From Mesorhabditis belari (Eukaryota; Nematoda; Chromadorea; Rhabditida; Rhabditidae): a stretch of 64,000 bases of DNA. Below are positions 1 to 10,584 of the stretch, piece after piece; the first letter of the stretch is position 1; every line of letters starts with the position of its first letter. Under the pieces are notes generated by a model that made no database searches, was not told where the DNA came from, and saw only the letters and a list, made by a program, of their open reading frames with translations. Location of the stretch: contig CAUEEP010000088.1 of the NCBI GenBank assembly GCA_958450365.1, positions 62,001 through 126,000 on the forward strand, in the 5' to 3' direction. A program made the translations under genes and the position numbers.

Positions 1-299
1 GGCATAGACGTGGAAGGATTCTCGACTTCTTTGGTTTTTCCTTTCTTTCATTCTGTTTTGCAATATTGCTCTCGTAGCAATATGTTAACTCCCTTGTTTC
101 ATTTTTTCAAATTTTGAAATTAACCAACGTGCCCGTGATTTGCCGACTCCTATTGATTCTGAGAGCAGATCTGGAACTTTCAAAGAAAAGGCAAAATAGG
201 ACTCCAATTACGTTCGCGCCGCTTTGCTTCGGGCATTTTCCTCGCCCTCAGCCCTCCAATCATCCAAATACATAACTTTTTGTCCAACAAAGAATATTG

Positions 300-1325
300 A
301 TGACTTTCCAAAGCTTCCCTTCTTTGCCGTCTCTTCTCAAAACACGGATTCTTCATAAATTGAAGGCGTTTGAGGCACTTCAATTGCTGAAAGTGAATCA
401 CGATCTGCGCTCATTCGTCCTATTTTGCGGGCCAATCTCGTCAAATTTCAAACGTGTTCAAGTGCTGCTGTTCAACGCACAAATAGATGAGGACACCGGA
501 CGAATTGTGGCAAGTGCGATTCGCATTTATATATTCTATCACGGTATCTCACAAGAAGATAATTCTTCGCTTTCTTTCATGAGCGACATGGGTTGGTACG
601 GACCAGGTACGGACAAGGTGCTAGTGAATCGCCTTCACGGGCGACTTTTTCGAAAGCTCGCACATTTCGCGAATTTGGAAATACGCTGTGAGGATCAATT
701 CAATACGAGTGCTCCAAAACTTGATGTCCAGAAGCTTTTGCCACTCAATAAGGCTTTGGAACACATAGTTTTCGATTTCGAATCCTATAGAGATTCAAGC
801 ATCACTTGCTCGCTTCTCTCAGTGTATAATTCGATCCAAGAGTGCGGAAAGGTTAGTATCACTCTTCCACGTGGCAATCGTGATGTTTCTGGTGACGTTA
901 ATCGTGAAGCTCTGCGATTTATGGAGAATCGCTGGGCGCTCTGTGAGCGTCTCCGTTTGGACTATATTCCTTTTGACCTTATCAAAGAAAAGCTTTTATT
1001 AATGAAAGAAAATGTGCAGCTCACACTTGTGCACGCTAATTTGGAGAGTTTCGTGGATTGTGTGAAATTCTTCGTGAGGAGCAATCGTTTCAATGCTTAT
1101 CTTCACATTGAACTCTTTGAGGGGTCAGTGACGTGGGCGGATCCGAGATATGAGCAACTCACCTCTATCTTCCTTCAGGCTCACATTCCGCTTGTTAAGA
1201 AGGAAGTATTTCGGGTGAGTCTGGACGAGATCCATTACTTTCATCGCCCTCCACTCGCTTTTCAGTATCAAATTCACAAATTAGCGAAGCGAACACAGCA
1301 TCAATTGAAAAAAGTTTTTTTTTGA
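300..1325 (+). CDS. F-box-like family protein, copy 1 (intact)
   Basis: Single-exon gene of 341 residues. I chose the ATG at 300 because all the paralogues here begin MTFQSFP; the in-frame TTG at 297 is not needed. Residues about 5-45 have the proline/leucine spacing of an F-box (FPSLPSLLKTRILHKLK), which would bind Skp1 in an SCF ubiquitin ligase. The remaining ~300 residues form a family-specific region with shared blocks LHGRLFRKLAHF (near residue 112) and FMENRWALCE (near residue 210), which I infer to be a substrate-recognition region. No signal peptide or membrane segment is seen. An AATAAA lies at about 1482. Nematodes carry large, rapidly evolving F-box families, and five copies lie within 13 kb here. 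The family assignment rests on pattern recognition only; the ORF itself is certain. Confidence 0.7.
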   Translation: MTFQSFPSLPSLLKTRILHKLKAFEALQLLKVNHDLRSFVLFCGPISSNFKRVQVLLFNAQIDEDTGRIVASAIRIYIFYHGISQEDNSSLSFMSDMGWYGPGTDKVLVNRLHGRLFRKLAHFANLEIRCEDQFNTSAPKLDVQKLLPLNKALEHIVFDFESYRDSSITCSLLSVYNSIQECGKVSITLPRGNRDVSGDVNREALRFMENRWALCERLRLDYIPFDLIKEKLLLMKENVQLTLVHANLESFVDCVKFFVRSNRFNAYLHIELFEGSVTWADPRYEQLTSIFLQAHIPLVKKEVFRVSLDEIHYFHRPPLAFQYQIHKLAKRTQHQLKKVFF

Positions 1326-1745
1326 TTACCAAGTGGTGTAATTTCATGTCATGTTTCTCATTTTCTCAGGTTTGTCCTTTCAACCTTTGCTGATTATCTT
1401 ACGATTTAACATCAAGATTAGGTAGTTTATTCGCTGCTAAATGTTTGCCTCCTTAAGAGATAAATGTGTTTATATGTGACGAATAAATACTGTAGAATAC
1501 AATGAAATGTTGCACTATTGCTATGACACATCAAACTCTCCTTAAAGAGTGTCAACACACACTATAGTCAAATCTTACACTATCGGTGTGATGGAGAAGA
1601 AAAACCCTGGAAAAAGAAGTCATTTTACAATGGAAAAAAGCCAAGATCCGACTTGCAACTTCAGATTCGAATCCTGAATCAGCCATTCGCTTCAAGGCAC
1701 CTTTTTACTTCGAAAATTGACGTATGCTTGGCTCATCCGTCTTTT
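1326..1745. other. 3' flank of copy 1, no gene seen
   Basis: AT-rich flank with the poly(A) signal near 1482. It is similar to the flanks after copies 2 and 3 (about 5500-5585 and 9240-9320), so the duplication units extend past the stop codons. No coding potential is seen. Confidence 0.5.
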
Positions 1746-1944
1746 AGTCTGGCTACAACTATTCATTCATTGGCCGGGTTACTGTAGCCAGGTGACTGCT
1801 GATGAGAAACGCGGGACATCACAGGCTTCAAAAGTCGTCATTGATGTGCCGATGAGCTACGGCAATCTTCTATGACAGTGACCTGGCTACAGAAAGTTCA
1901 TTCACTGACTGCCCAGTCAGTGAATGAACAGTTGTAGCCGGACT
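1746..1944. repeat. Fold-back repeat whose loop holds a fragment of the DUF4708-like gene
   Basis: The left arm (1746-about 1797) and right arm (about 1876-1944) are inverted copies: each outer end reads AGTC[T/C]GGCTACAAC and each inner end GTAGCCAGGT. The right arm also contains a near-perfect ~32-bp palindrome around TTCATTCACTGACTG. The loop (about 1799-1855) matches, in the plus direction, the exon at 16513-16567 of the minus-strand DUF4708-like gene, sharing the exact stretch AAGTCGTCATTGATGTGCCG. The copy has several substitutions and a 1-nt gap, so it is old. It is either a captured gene fragment or the remnant of a larger duplication. Confidence 0.7.
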
Positions 1945-2439
1945 ATGAGCCAGATTTATGAGTCAAGTACGTGTCAATTCTCGAAGTGAAAAGTTGCTTT
2001 GTCGTTCAAAGAAAGCAATGACGCCATATGCATGTGTAATTTCACCATTTTCACCACCACTCGAGTCCGCTTTATTTTAACTTCGGGAAAAGTATTATGA
2101 CATGATAACAAATAAAATAACAAAGATTAGCGTAAAGTGGCATAAAATTAACATCAAATTCAAAAACTAACTTGACTAGTCTTGCAAGTCTAAGAGATTA
2201 TTGATCAATCTTCCAAATTGAGGATCCAATAACAAAATGTTCTCAAAAGTTTCTCGAGACAGTTCCAATCGTTTTCCCAAAGTGATAGGCGGCCCCGCAG
2301 CGCTTTGACACTCGATTTGCATGCGAATTGCTGCTCAGAGACATCGAAATTGAGAATTGAAGGGAAAAGAGGAGAAAAGTGCAGAATCACCACCTACCAT
2401 CACAACAATTCTCCCACTCAACGGTGAGGAATAAAAGGG

Positions 2440-3300
2440 TAAACCATCACTCAAACGGGCAGCTGCTTGAGCTTGAGAGCTATGAATTTGCTCGAAGCAA
2501 AGTCAACTAGCTAACATCAAGAGTTTCGCACCAACGTTTTCGCGCTTGTATTACTGTATCACTCAATTCCGCTTTATCTGACTTGGCTAAATTGATCCTG
2601 AAAATATCTCTTCGCCCTCAAATTCAACGTCCTTTCAAATCAGCAGAAACCACACTAAAAACAATTGATCGACAAAAAGAACAAGACAAAAATATTATAA
2701 ACCGCTATCAAATTTTAACACTATTACAGTTGTGTACTATCTTTTTCTCAAGAAATGATTTTTCTCGACGGTTATCATATCAGAAATTGGGAAAGGTTTA
2801 TGCAAAAATTCGGGGTTTCACTCATAGATTGACATCGTTCACAGACAAAATATCAGTGTGGGGATTCTAAAAGCGATAGGAAAAGCCGGGGAAACGGGTA
2901 CTGTACTTTAAATTGCCATAAAGATATGCAAATCATTTCACACTTTAGCTACCGTATACTCCATAGGATCAGATTAGCCCAAAAAGCTACCGTAATCAGG
3001 CGGGCGCCAAAGGACACACCAACTTACGGTTCTCCGCAATCTGGCTCAATTTGCATTGCGTTGTAAGACCTTTTAAATTACGGTAGCTTTCCGTGGTAAA
3101 GACAACGGTAAATTTGCATTTAACCGTCGCGGTTCGTATTTAGATTTGCTAGTTAAAAGCAAATTTTCGTCTAAAGTAGCGAAAGTACCGGAAAATCTAC
3201 AAATATACCCCATGAAGAGAAAAATTTAAAGCCATCGAGACAAAGTAAAGCTTTTCGGAAATTTCGAAAATTTCGGAAAGACGTTTCGAGACCCATTCAT
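2440..3300. repeat. Segmental duplication, copy A
   Basis: About 0.8 kb similar to 13490-13585 plus 14893-15610. It contains many ACGGTAGC-type motifs, and its TA at 2549-2550 corresponds to the TA occupied by a mariner-type element in copy B. A separate ~80-bp stretch just upstream (about 2363-2445) is repeated at 3341-3425, within the next few hundred bases. No gene is apparent. Confidence 0.75.
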
Positions 3301-3795
3301 GACATTTCATGATCAGCTACGGGGGTACAGCCGATTTTGAACGAAAGAGGAGAAAAGTGGAGATTCACCACCTACCATCACAACAATTCTTTCCCATTGA
3401 ACGGTGAGGAACAAAAGGGTAAATTTCGCCACAGGGGTACGGCCGATTTTGAACGAAACGTTGTAGCGCCCGGACTTTTTAACCTAAATTCACAAATTTG
3501 GTGCCAATCGACGCAGAATTGAACTCGCTACAAAATGATATAATATTGTCCCTATACATTAAAGAGCACATTCAATTACTTAAGTAGCCAAATTTGCAGG
3601 AAGATCCCACCAATGGTTTTTTCTAGATGACAGTTTGTAGTTTTTGTGAAAAAATGGCTTTTTCTTGAGCGGAGGCGCTGTTTGAATCTTCTTTTAAATG
3701 TCATTTTGTAGAGAATTAGTTAACCATTCTACTGATATCAAACGCATATTATTTGACGAAGTCGAATAGAAGTTTTAGACATTTTTTTCATTTTC

Positions 3796-4050
3796 GGCGC
3801 CGACTCATTCTCCCCAACCCAATACAAGCCGCACAGCAACAACAATCGCCACTGCCGTCGCCAAAATGGAAACCTTCCGTGAAAGTTGAGGAGAATTGGT
3901 CAAGTGAAGGGGCGCCGACTCATTCTCCCCAACCCAATAGATGTTCAAGAAGACTTAGAAAAACTGTTTTCATGAACGTCTTGATGTGGCCACATCGGAG
4001 GGAATTTCAGCACTCAAAGGAAAAAGTATTCAATTAATTGAATTCAATAT
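3796..4050 (+). pseudogene. Decayed fragments of the DUF4708-like gene, with a 29-bp direct repeat
   Basis: 3833-3909 matches the exon piece at 18075-18153 (shared peptide SPKWKPSVKVEE), and about 4000-4045 matches the end of a later exon plus its donor and intron start at 17647-17695 (shared GGGAATTTCAGCACTCAAA). The two pieces are in the same order as in the source gene but on the plus strand. The first piece is bracketed by a 29-bp perfect direct repeat (3796-3824 and 3911-3939, starting GGCGCCGACTCATTC). Retained intron sequence argues against retroposition. No functional product is expected. Confidence 0.75.
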
Positions 4051-4379
4051 TTGCAAATCTTTGATGGTTTTCTCCAGGACTAGCTTCAATTTTGCCCTAA
4101 TCTGACTTACCTGAATCGTCGAAAGTTCTTCACGACCAGCGTTTAAGAAAAGTTGAGGTTCAAAATGGATCTATGGGTAAGAGTCCAGTCGATCATTTAA
4201 AATCTCCATGTTGTTACATTCATATATGTTAACTCCCTTGTTTCATTTTTTCAAATTTTGAAATTAACAAACGTGCCCGTGATTTGCCGACTCCTATTGA
4301 TTCTGAGAGCAGATGTGAAATTTTTCAAAAGAAGGCAAAACCTGATAACAAATAACTTTTTGCTAAACAAAAGAAATCG

Positions 4380-5402
4380 ATGACTTTCCAAAGCTTCCCT
4401 TCTTTGCCGTTTCTTCTCAAAACACGGATTTTGCATAAATTGACGGTGTTAGAGGCACTTCAATTGCTGAAAGTGAATCACGATCTGCGCTTATTCGTCC
4501 TATTTTGCGGGCCAATCTCGTCAAATTTCAAAAGTGTTAAAGTGCGGCTGCACAACGCGCAAATAGATGAGGACAACGGACGGATTATGGCAAGTGCGAT
4601 TGGCATTGCTCTATTATATCACAGTATATCAAAAGTAGATGACTTTTCGCATTCTTTCTTGAGCGACCTGAGTATGTACCCACCAGCTATGTACGGACGA
4701 GGTGTGATCGTGCTAGTGAATCCCCTTCACGGGCGACTTTTTCGAAAGCTCGCACATTTCGCGAATTTGGAAATACACTGTTTTGATAGAAACAATACGA
4801 GTGCCCCAAAATTTGATGTCCAGAAGTTTTTTCCACTCAATAAGGCTTTGGAAGACGTAGGCTTTCAATTCAATAGAGATTCAAGCGTGACTCGCTCGCT
4901 TCTCTCAATGTATAATGCGATCCAAGTGTGCAAAAGGGTGAGAATCATGTTTCCACGTGGCAATCGTGATGTTTCTGGTGACGTTAATCGTGAGTTTTTG
5001 CGATTTATGGAGAATCGCTGGGCACTCTGTGAGTGTCTCTGTTTGCAATTTCTTCCTTTCGACCTGATCAAAAGACATCTCTCGTTAATGAAAGAGAATG
5101 TGCAGCTCATATTTTGGCACGATAATTGGGAGAGTTTCGTGGATTGTGTGAAATTCTTCGTGAGGAGCCATCATTCCAATCGCTTCAATCTATGGATTAA
5201 ATTCTTTGGGGATCAAGTGAGGATGGATTTGAGATACGAGCAACTCACTGCTATCTTCCTTCACGCTCACATTCCGCTTGTTAAGAAGATAGTACTTGGG
5301 GAAGTTCGCGAGCTCCTTTATTTTCATCGGGCTCCACACGCTTTTAACTATCTAATTAACACCTTCGAAGATTCGTATGAATTAGAGAAATACTATTTTT
5401 GA
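4380..5402 (+). CDS. F-box-like family protein, copy 2 (intact)
   Basis: Single-exon ORF of 340 residues from ATG 4380, with the same N-terminal motif as copy 1 (FPSLPFLLKTRILHKL) and the same domain order. It shares the blocks LHGRLFRKLAHFANLEI and FMENRWALCECL and the C-terminal pattern HIPLVKK followed by YFHRAPHAF. About 150 bp upstream is also shared with copy 1, so the unit duplicated with its promoter-proximal flank. It carries several in-frame insertions and deletions relative to copy 1 (for example MYPPAMYGRG near residue 98), which is typical of diverging receptor families. F-box function (SCF ubiquitin ligase adaptor) is inferred. Confidence 0.7.
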   Translation: MTFQSFPSLPFLLKTRILHKLTVLEALQLLKVNHDLRLFVLFCGPISSNFKSVKVRLHNAQIDEDNGRIMASAIGIALLYHSISKVDDFSHSFLSDLSMYPPAMYGRGVIVLVNPLHGRLFRKLAHFANLEIHCFDRNNTSAPKFDVQKFFPLNKALEDVGFQFNRDSSVTRSLLSMYNAIQVCKRVRIMFPRGNRDVSGDVNREFLRFMENRWALCECLCLQFLPFDLIKRHLSLMKENVQLIFWHDNWESFVDCVKFFVRSHHSNRFNLWIKFFGDQVRMDLRYEQLTAIFLHAHIPLVKKIVLGEVRELLYFHRAPHAFNYLINTFEDSYELEKYYF

Positions 5403-6390
5403 TTACCAAGCTGTGTAATTTCTAGATATGTGTCTGATTTTTTCAGCTTTTTCCTTTCAACCTTTTCCGATTCTCTTACCAATTGACGTCGAGATTAGGG
5501 AGTTTATTCGCTGCGACATGTTTGCCACTTTAAGACAAAAATGTGATATATGTGACGAATAAATACTGTACAATACAATAAAATGTTACACTTCGCTATA
5601 ACAAAAGCGAGAATCCGACTTACAACTTTCAGATTCGAATCCTGACTCCAACGTTCGTTGATTCATTTACTCCCAATTAATTTTTGTCATAAATTCTGGC
5701 TAGATTCGGGAAATTACATTTGTCTTTTTAGATCTCTGACCCAGAAAAAGTTATGGGTGAAAAACCCGACAAGGTTTTTCGAGGAGTTCCATTGTAAAAG
5801 CGAAACCGTTGCACCAAATTCCTTCGTTTTCCTTGGGTTTCAGAATCAATTGCTAGGTAATCGGCAATCCAATCAAGCTCTATTTGGCAGCATTCGAAAG
5901 CCTGAAGTCGCCACTACACGATAAAATAAAAGGTTATAAATCATATCATCTCTGGAGAAACTTATGAACCTTCAAAGCAGGCGACCCATTCCAAGCGTAG
6001 TTCTAAAATTCGGTTCAGCTACCGTAGTCGGTTCGTTTCGCTGCAGAAATGACTGTTTGCCCAAGCGCTTATATTGAAGTAGTTTGACATGTTGTTCACT
6101 GATTACACGAAGCTTTTACTGTTTTTTTAATCCTTGGCTCTTTTCAGGATATCCTTGTCACCAATCAAAGAGAAAACAACACTCCGGCGTGGCCCTTTCA
6201 CCCGCTAATGATTCAATATTTCGTTTGTGCAACAGAAAAAGAACAATAAATATCTAAATTCAGAGCTTCACGGTTATCTTTGGGGGAAGGGTGGTTTAAA
6301 AGCCATTTAACAATGCATCTTGAAATTTTTCATGCATACTTATTGTTAACTAGGCGAAAAATTGATCCACAGCTTTTCTCGCTCGATATT
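5403..6390. other. Flank of copy 2, no gene seen
   Basis: Starts with the family's shared 3' flank and its AATAAA near 5560. The part at 5690-5830 is related to the 3' flanks of copies 4 and 5 (near 10380 and 13080). An ORF at 5658-5924 has no recognisable motif. Confidence 0.4.
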
Positions 6391-6399
6391 AAGCAGATT

Positions 6400-6580
6400 T
6401 TATGTCTTAATCGGAACCAAATCGGAACCTAATCGATGCCAAATGAGGACCTAATCGGAACCTGATCGATGCTGAATGAAAACCGAATCGGAACCTAATC
6501 GGAACCTAATCAGAACCTAATCGATGCTAAATGAGACCCTGATCGCAACCCATTCGATGCCAAATAAGAACCAATCCGCA
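6400..6580. repeat. Imperfect short tandem repeat (CCTAATCGGAAC type)
   Basis: Irregular units of AATCGGAACC alternating with AATCGATGCCAAATGA-type variants, about 10 copies. Non-coding. Confidence 0.7.
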
Positions 6581-7035
6581 CCTTTCTGTGATTGGGATTT
6601 GAGAATTGAGAATCACCGGGAAAGTATCAAATTGCCTTAATGAAGGAATTCGTTGAGCTTCAAGGCGATCAGAAGAATTTCGCAGTCCACTCGGCTAAGC
6701 CCTCCCCCAGAATAACCGTAAAGATCCATAAATTGCAACAAAATCACACAAAAATCATAAAGTTTGGCTCATTTAGAAGAAGGAAATGTTGGCGTAAAGT
6801 AGCCACCCCTAAAGACTTTAATGAGGCCGAGGATTAGCTCCTAAAAAATCAAGTGTAATGCTTTCATGGAGTTGTAGAATCTCCCAAAAGCCTGAAAAAC
6901 CTTGCAAACTTTACAAGAGCTATATTTTTATTAAATATTCCTTAGAATTTCTGGCCTTTTAATAAAAAATGATCCAGAAATATCACCTTTCAACTACAGA
7001 GTGACCGCGAATTATAGCGACTCACTTCTAAAAGT

Positions 7036-7530
7036 CTAGCTCAGCGAGAACTCAATGAGTCTGTATGAAATTCTTGGAGGTGATTTTTGAGTATATCTCC
7101 CGTAACTAAGCCCATTTTCTAACTGATTTATGCTTCTAGAATCTTTATATAACCTCACAAAGTGGAGAGTTGCGGTGAAAAGCCGAATTTAACGTTTTTG
7201 AGGGCCGCTTTTTGAAGTTATTTAATGAAAATGATGACGTTTAAGACCAAAAAAAGTTCGAACAGCGTTTGATTCTCTCCTTAATCAAAAAGACCAAGCA
7301 GACAATCAAACACCTCAAAGAAATTCGATTTACTGTGATCGAATGGAATTAAAAAGCTCCCAAAAACATTAAATTGGGTTTTTCACCGCGACTCTCCACT
7401 TTGTGAGGTTATATAAAGATTCTAGCAACGCCAATCAGTTAGAAAATGGGCTTAGTTACATCAGATATACTCCAAAATCACCTCCAAAAATTTCATACAG
7501 ATTCATTGAGTTTTCGCTAAAAGGTAGCTA
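7036..7530. mobile_element. Fold-back/MITE-like element with ~165-bp inverted arms
   Basis: The left arm (about 7036-7205) and right arm (about 7355-7530) are inverted copies with scattered mismatches; both contain TATATAACCTCACAAAGTGG or its complement. The ~150-bp centre has no coding capacity. It is likely a non-autonomous DNA transposon; no clear target-site duplication was found. Confidence 0.65.
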
Positions 7531-8128
7531 AAATGTGAAATAATTTGCATATCTTTCTGGAGATTTTGGTTGAGAGGTTTTCTGGAGGGCAGTCTGGTGG
7601 TTGTGGCCCCAGTTCTTTAAAGTGACAAGCCACTCCTTCATCGTCATCTTCCCTTCACCACCAAAAAAGCTATTTAGTTCCCCATTGAGCTTAGGGTTAG
7701 GGAGCCGTCTGTCATGACGTGGGCTAAGTTAAGATATAGCCTAGTATTGTGTGTGTCGTTGTATTGTGATTGATATATTTTCGTGTATGCGATAAATTCA
7801 CCACTGGTAGCCCCAGTCGGTATTTTTTTATTTAAAGTACAGTACCCGTTTTCCGTTGTCCGGCTTTTCCTTTTCTTTTTCGAATCCCCATGTTGATTTT
7901 GTCTGTGAGGAATTTTCACACTCTTGTTGATTCTGAGACCAGATGTGAAATTTCCAAACCGAGGCAAAATGTGACTCCAATTACGTTCGCGCTGCTTTGC
8001 TTTGGGCATTTTTCTCCCTTCAGCATTCTCTCTCAATCATCCAAACACATAACTTTTTGGAAACAAAAAACAGTTTCTTTCTTTTTTCTAACAAAAGAAA
8101 TTTTGTTGACATTGTTGACATTGTTGAA

Positions 8129-9132
8129 ATGACTTTCCAAAGTTTCCCTGCTTTGCCGGCTCTTCTCAAAACCCGGATTCTGCATAAATTGAAGGCGTTT
8201 GAGGCACTTCAATTGCTCAAAGTGAATCACGATCTGCGCTCATTCGTCCTATTCTGCGGGCCAATCCCGTCAAATTTCGGGGTTGTCGAAGTGAGCCTGT
8301 TCAACGCGCAAATAGATGAGGACAACGGACGAATTGTGGCAAGTGCGATTGGGATTGATTTATCATATTCACAAGAAATCACAAGAAGAGAACTCTTGGT
8401 GTTGGCATTCTTTCGTGAGCGACCTAGGTATGTACGCACAAGGTGAGATCGTGCGAGTGAGTCCCCTTCAAAAGCGACTTTTTCGAAAGCTCGCACATTT
8501 CGCCGATTTGCGAATACGCTGTATTGACGAGTTCCCCAAAATTTGACGTCCAGAGGTTTTTGCCGCTTAATAAGAGAAAGCCTTTGGACCACGTACACTT
8601 CGAATTGAATAGAGACTCAAGCGTCACTCGCTCGCTTCTCTCAATCTATAATGCGATCCAAGTGTGCAAAAGGGTGAAAATCGTTTTTCCAGGTGGCAAT
8701 CGTGCCGTTTCTGCTGGTCACGTTAATCGTGAAATTCTGCGATTTATGGAGAATCGCTGGGCGCTCTGTGAGTGTCTCAGTTTGGACTCTCTTCCTTTTG
8801 AGCTTATCAAAGAAAAGCTTTTGTTAATGAAAGAAAATGTGCGGCTCACACTATGGTACAATAAATGGGAGGACTTTGTGGTTTGTGTGAAATTCTTCGT
8901 GAGGGGCAATCGTTTCAATGCTCATCTTCTCATTGTATGCTATGGGGTTCAAGTGAAGAGGGGGGATCTGAGATACGAGCAACTCACTTCTATCTTCCTT
9001 GAAGCTCACATTCCGCCTGTTAAGAAGGTATATTGGTTGGAAAATTCCGTCTTTCATCGGCCTCCACACGCTTTTCGCTATAAAATTAGTATCTTCAGCA
9101 AAGAATTTAGGCTAGAGAAATTCTTTTATTGA
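8129..9132 (+). pseudogene. F-box-like family, copy 3 (broken by two frame shifts)
   Basis: Begins MTFQSFPALPALLKTRIL at ATG 8129 and ends with the family C terminus (LEKFFY, stop at 9132), but the ORF is interrupted twice. The first shift is near 8365-8380, after about residue 80. The second is near 8525-8535, where a ~10-bp stretch present in copy 5 (between GATGA and GACGAG repeats) is missing. The three pieces are in different frames. All family blocks are otherwise well preserved, so inactivation looks recent. A TTGTTGACA triplet repeat precedes the start (about 8103-8127). A short alternative protein from the first segment cannot be excluded. Confidence 0.75.
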
Positions 9133-9488
9133 TCGTCAAGTTGTTCAATTTCATGATATGTGTCTCTTTTTTCAGGTTTTTCCTTACGACCTTTTCTGAT
9201 TATCTTACGGTTTCACATTTAGATTAGGTAGCTTATTCGCTGCGAAATGTTTGCCTCTTTAAGACAAAAAAAGTGATTATATCTGACTAATAAATATTGT
9301 ACAATACAACGAAATGTTGCACTATTGGTATAGCCTATCGAACTTTCCTTAAAAAGCGTCAACTTACACTACAGTCAAATGTTACACTATCGGTGTGAAC
9401 GAGAAGAAAAACATGCCAGAAAGAAGTCATTTTACAATTTTACCAAAGGAATAGTCATCAGGCCAATTCTTACCAAATACGAGACGAA

Positions 9489-9890
9489 GGATGTCAACTT
9501 GACCTCCTGGATTTGCAAACAGTACCTGATGATGACTTTCGGTTCATTATGGTTTATCAGGTCTTTTAATCAAAAAACCAAAATGTTTTTATAAAAAATC
9601 TAGGATGAGATGACAAAATTTGTGTTGCTGCGGCAAGCAAAGCAAGCAAGCTTTTGCAAAAACTGTTCAAGTAGTGTGCGCCAATTGAATAGAAATATCC
9701 GGAATTTTTGGCGGGCCAAAGCTTTTGCAAACAGATACTTTTAAATAAGAAATTACAAATTATTTTTTTAGATAATGGGAGAGAATTTGCAAACAAAACG
9801 ATTGAAGGTCGGGCTGAGAGTTGGCCAAATTGTCAATTCATTCACGGAAAACATCGACATTCGCATTCAAAAGGGAATGTAGAACGCACC
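9489..9890 (+). pseudogene. Integrase core fragment (KRBA2-like DDE integrase) with apparent introns
   Basis: 9489-9560 encodes GCQLDLLDLQTVPDDDF and then FRFIMVYQ, resembling the first-aspartate strand of retroviral-type integrase cores of the KRBA2/Ginger sort. An apparent 43-nt intron (GT at 9561, AG at 9602-9603) joins it in frame to DEMTKFVLLR. After a second acceptor (TTTTTTTAG before 9772) come DNGREFANK (second aspartate) and HSHSKGNVER (final glutamate) to about 9890. All three catalytic residues are present, but the flanks have no zinc-binding or chromodomain-like parts. The fragment then runs into repeat sequence. A decayed transposon or host-derived integrase-like gene is most likely. 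Confidence 0.6.
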
Positions 9891-10584
9891 CTTATCCCTA
9901 ATCAATTCCCAAGTTACCGTTACCCTACACTCGCCCCGTCTATGAGTTACTCTGGATTACGGTAGTTTTGGATTACGGTAGTCGGAGGATGTTTTCGAGT
10001 TAGAGCAGAGATTCGTCGGAATGCGACGGCGCATGCTTTAGGGCGGATAACCGTTGGGTTACGATGTGCCTTTGACCGGGAAACTCGAGTCAGAAATGTT
10101 TTAAAGCTCTAAAACTCGAACAAATCATTGTAGTTTTCGGAGAGTTTTGTCAAAAGTTTCAGAATAGAAAAGCTGTTTTATTTCAATATCCCGATTCAAA
10201 ACCTGAAATCCGTTTGTGGCTCGTCCTTACCGTTTTCTAGAGCTGAGAACCCGGTTTGCAATGGAAAACCGAGTTTTTCGAGGTTTGGAACGAAAACTGT
10301 TCTGATAACTTCTGATAACGATAACTTTTTTCAAGTTTGATATCTATATCTAAAAAAAGCCATTGTGTTTTCAAGAATCTAGCCAGAATTTGCGAAAATC
10401 ATTGTTTGGGAGTAAGGAAATCAAGTGTCATTTATTTATTCGTCACATATTCGCCCTAGAAATCACATTCTTTTTTTCAGTGAATAAACTTAGTGGATCT
10501 AGTTGTCAAGTAGTAATCAGAAAAGACAGAAATGAGAAACTTGAGAAAATCAGGCAGATATCATAGAATTACACAACTTAACGA

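Noticed and set aside
3753..4037. 94-residue ORF near the F-box-like cluster
   Set aside because: Its recognisable part is a decayed piece of the DUF4708-like gene fused to unrelated sequence.
7674..8036. 120-residue minus-strand ORF upstream of F-box-like copy 3
   Set aside because: Lies in the duplicated promoter-proximal flank that recurs near all family members; no motif.
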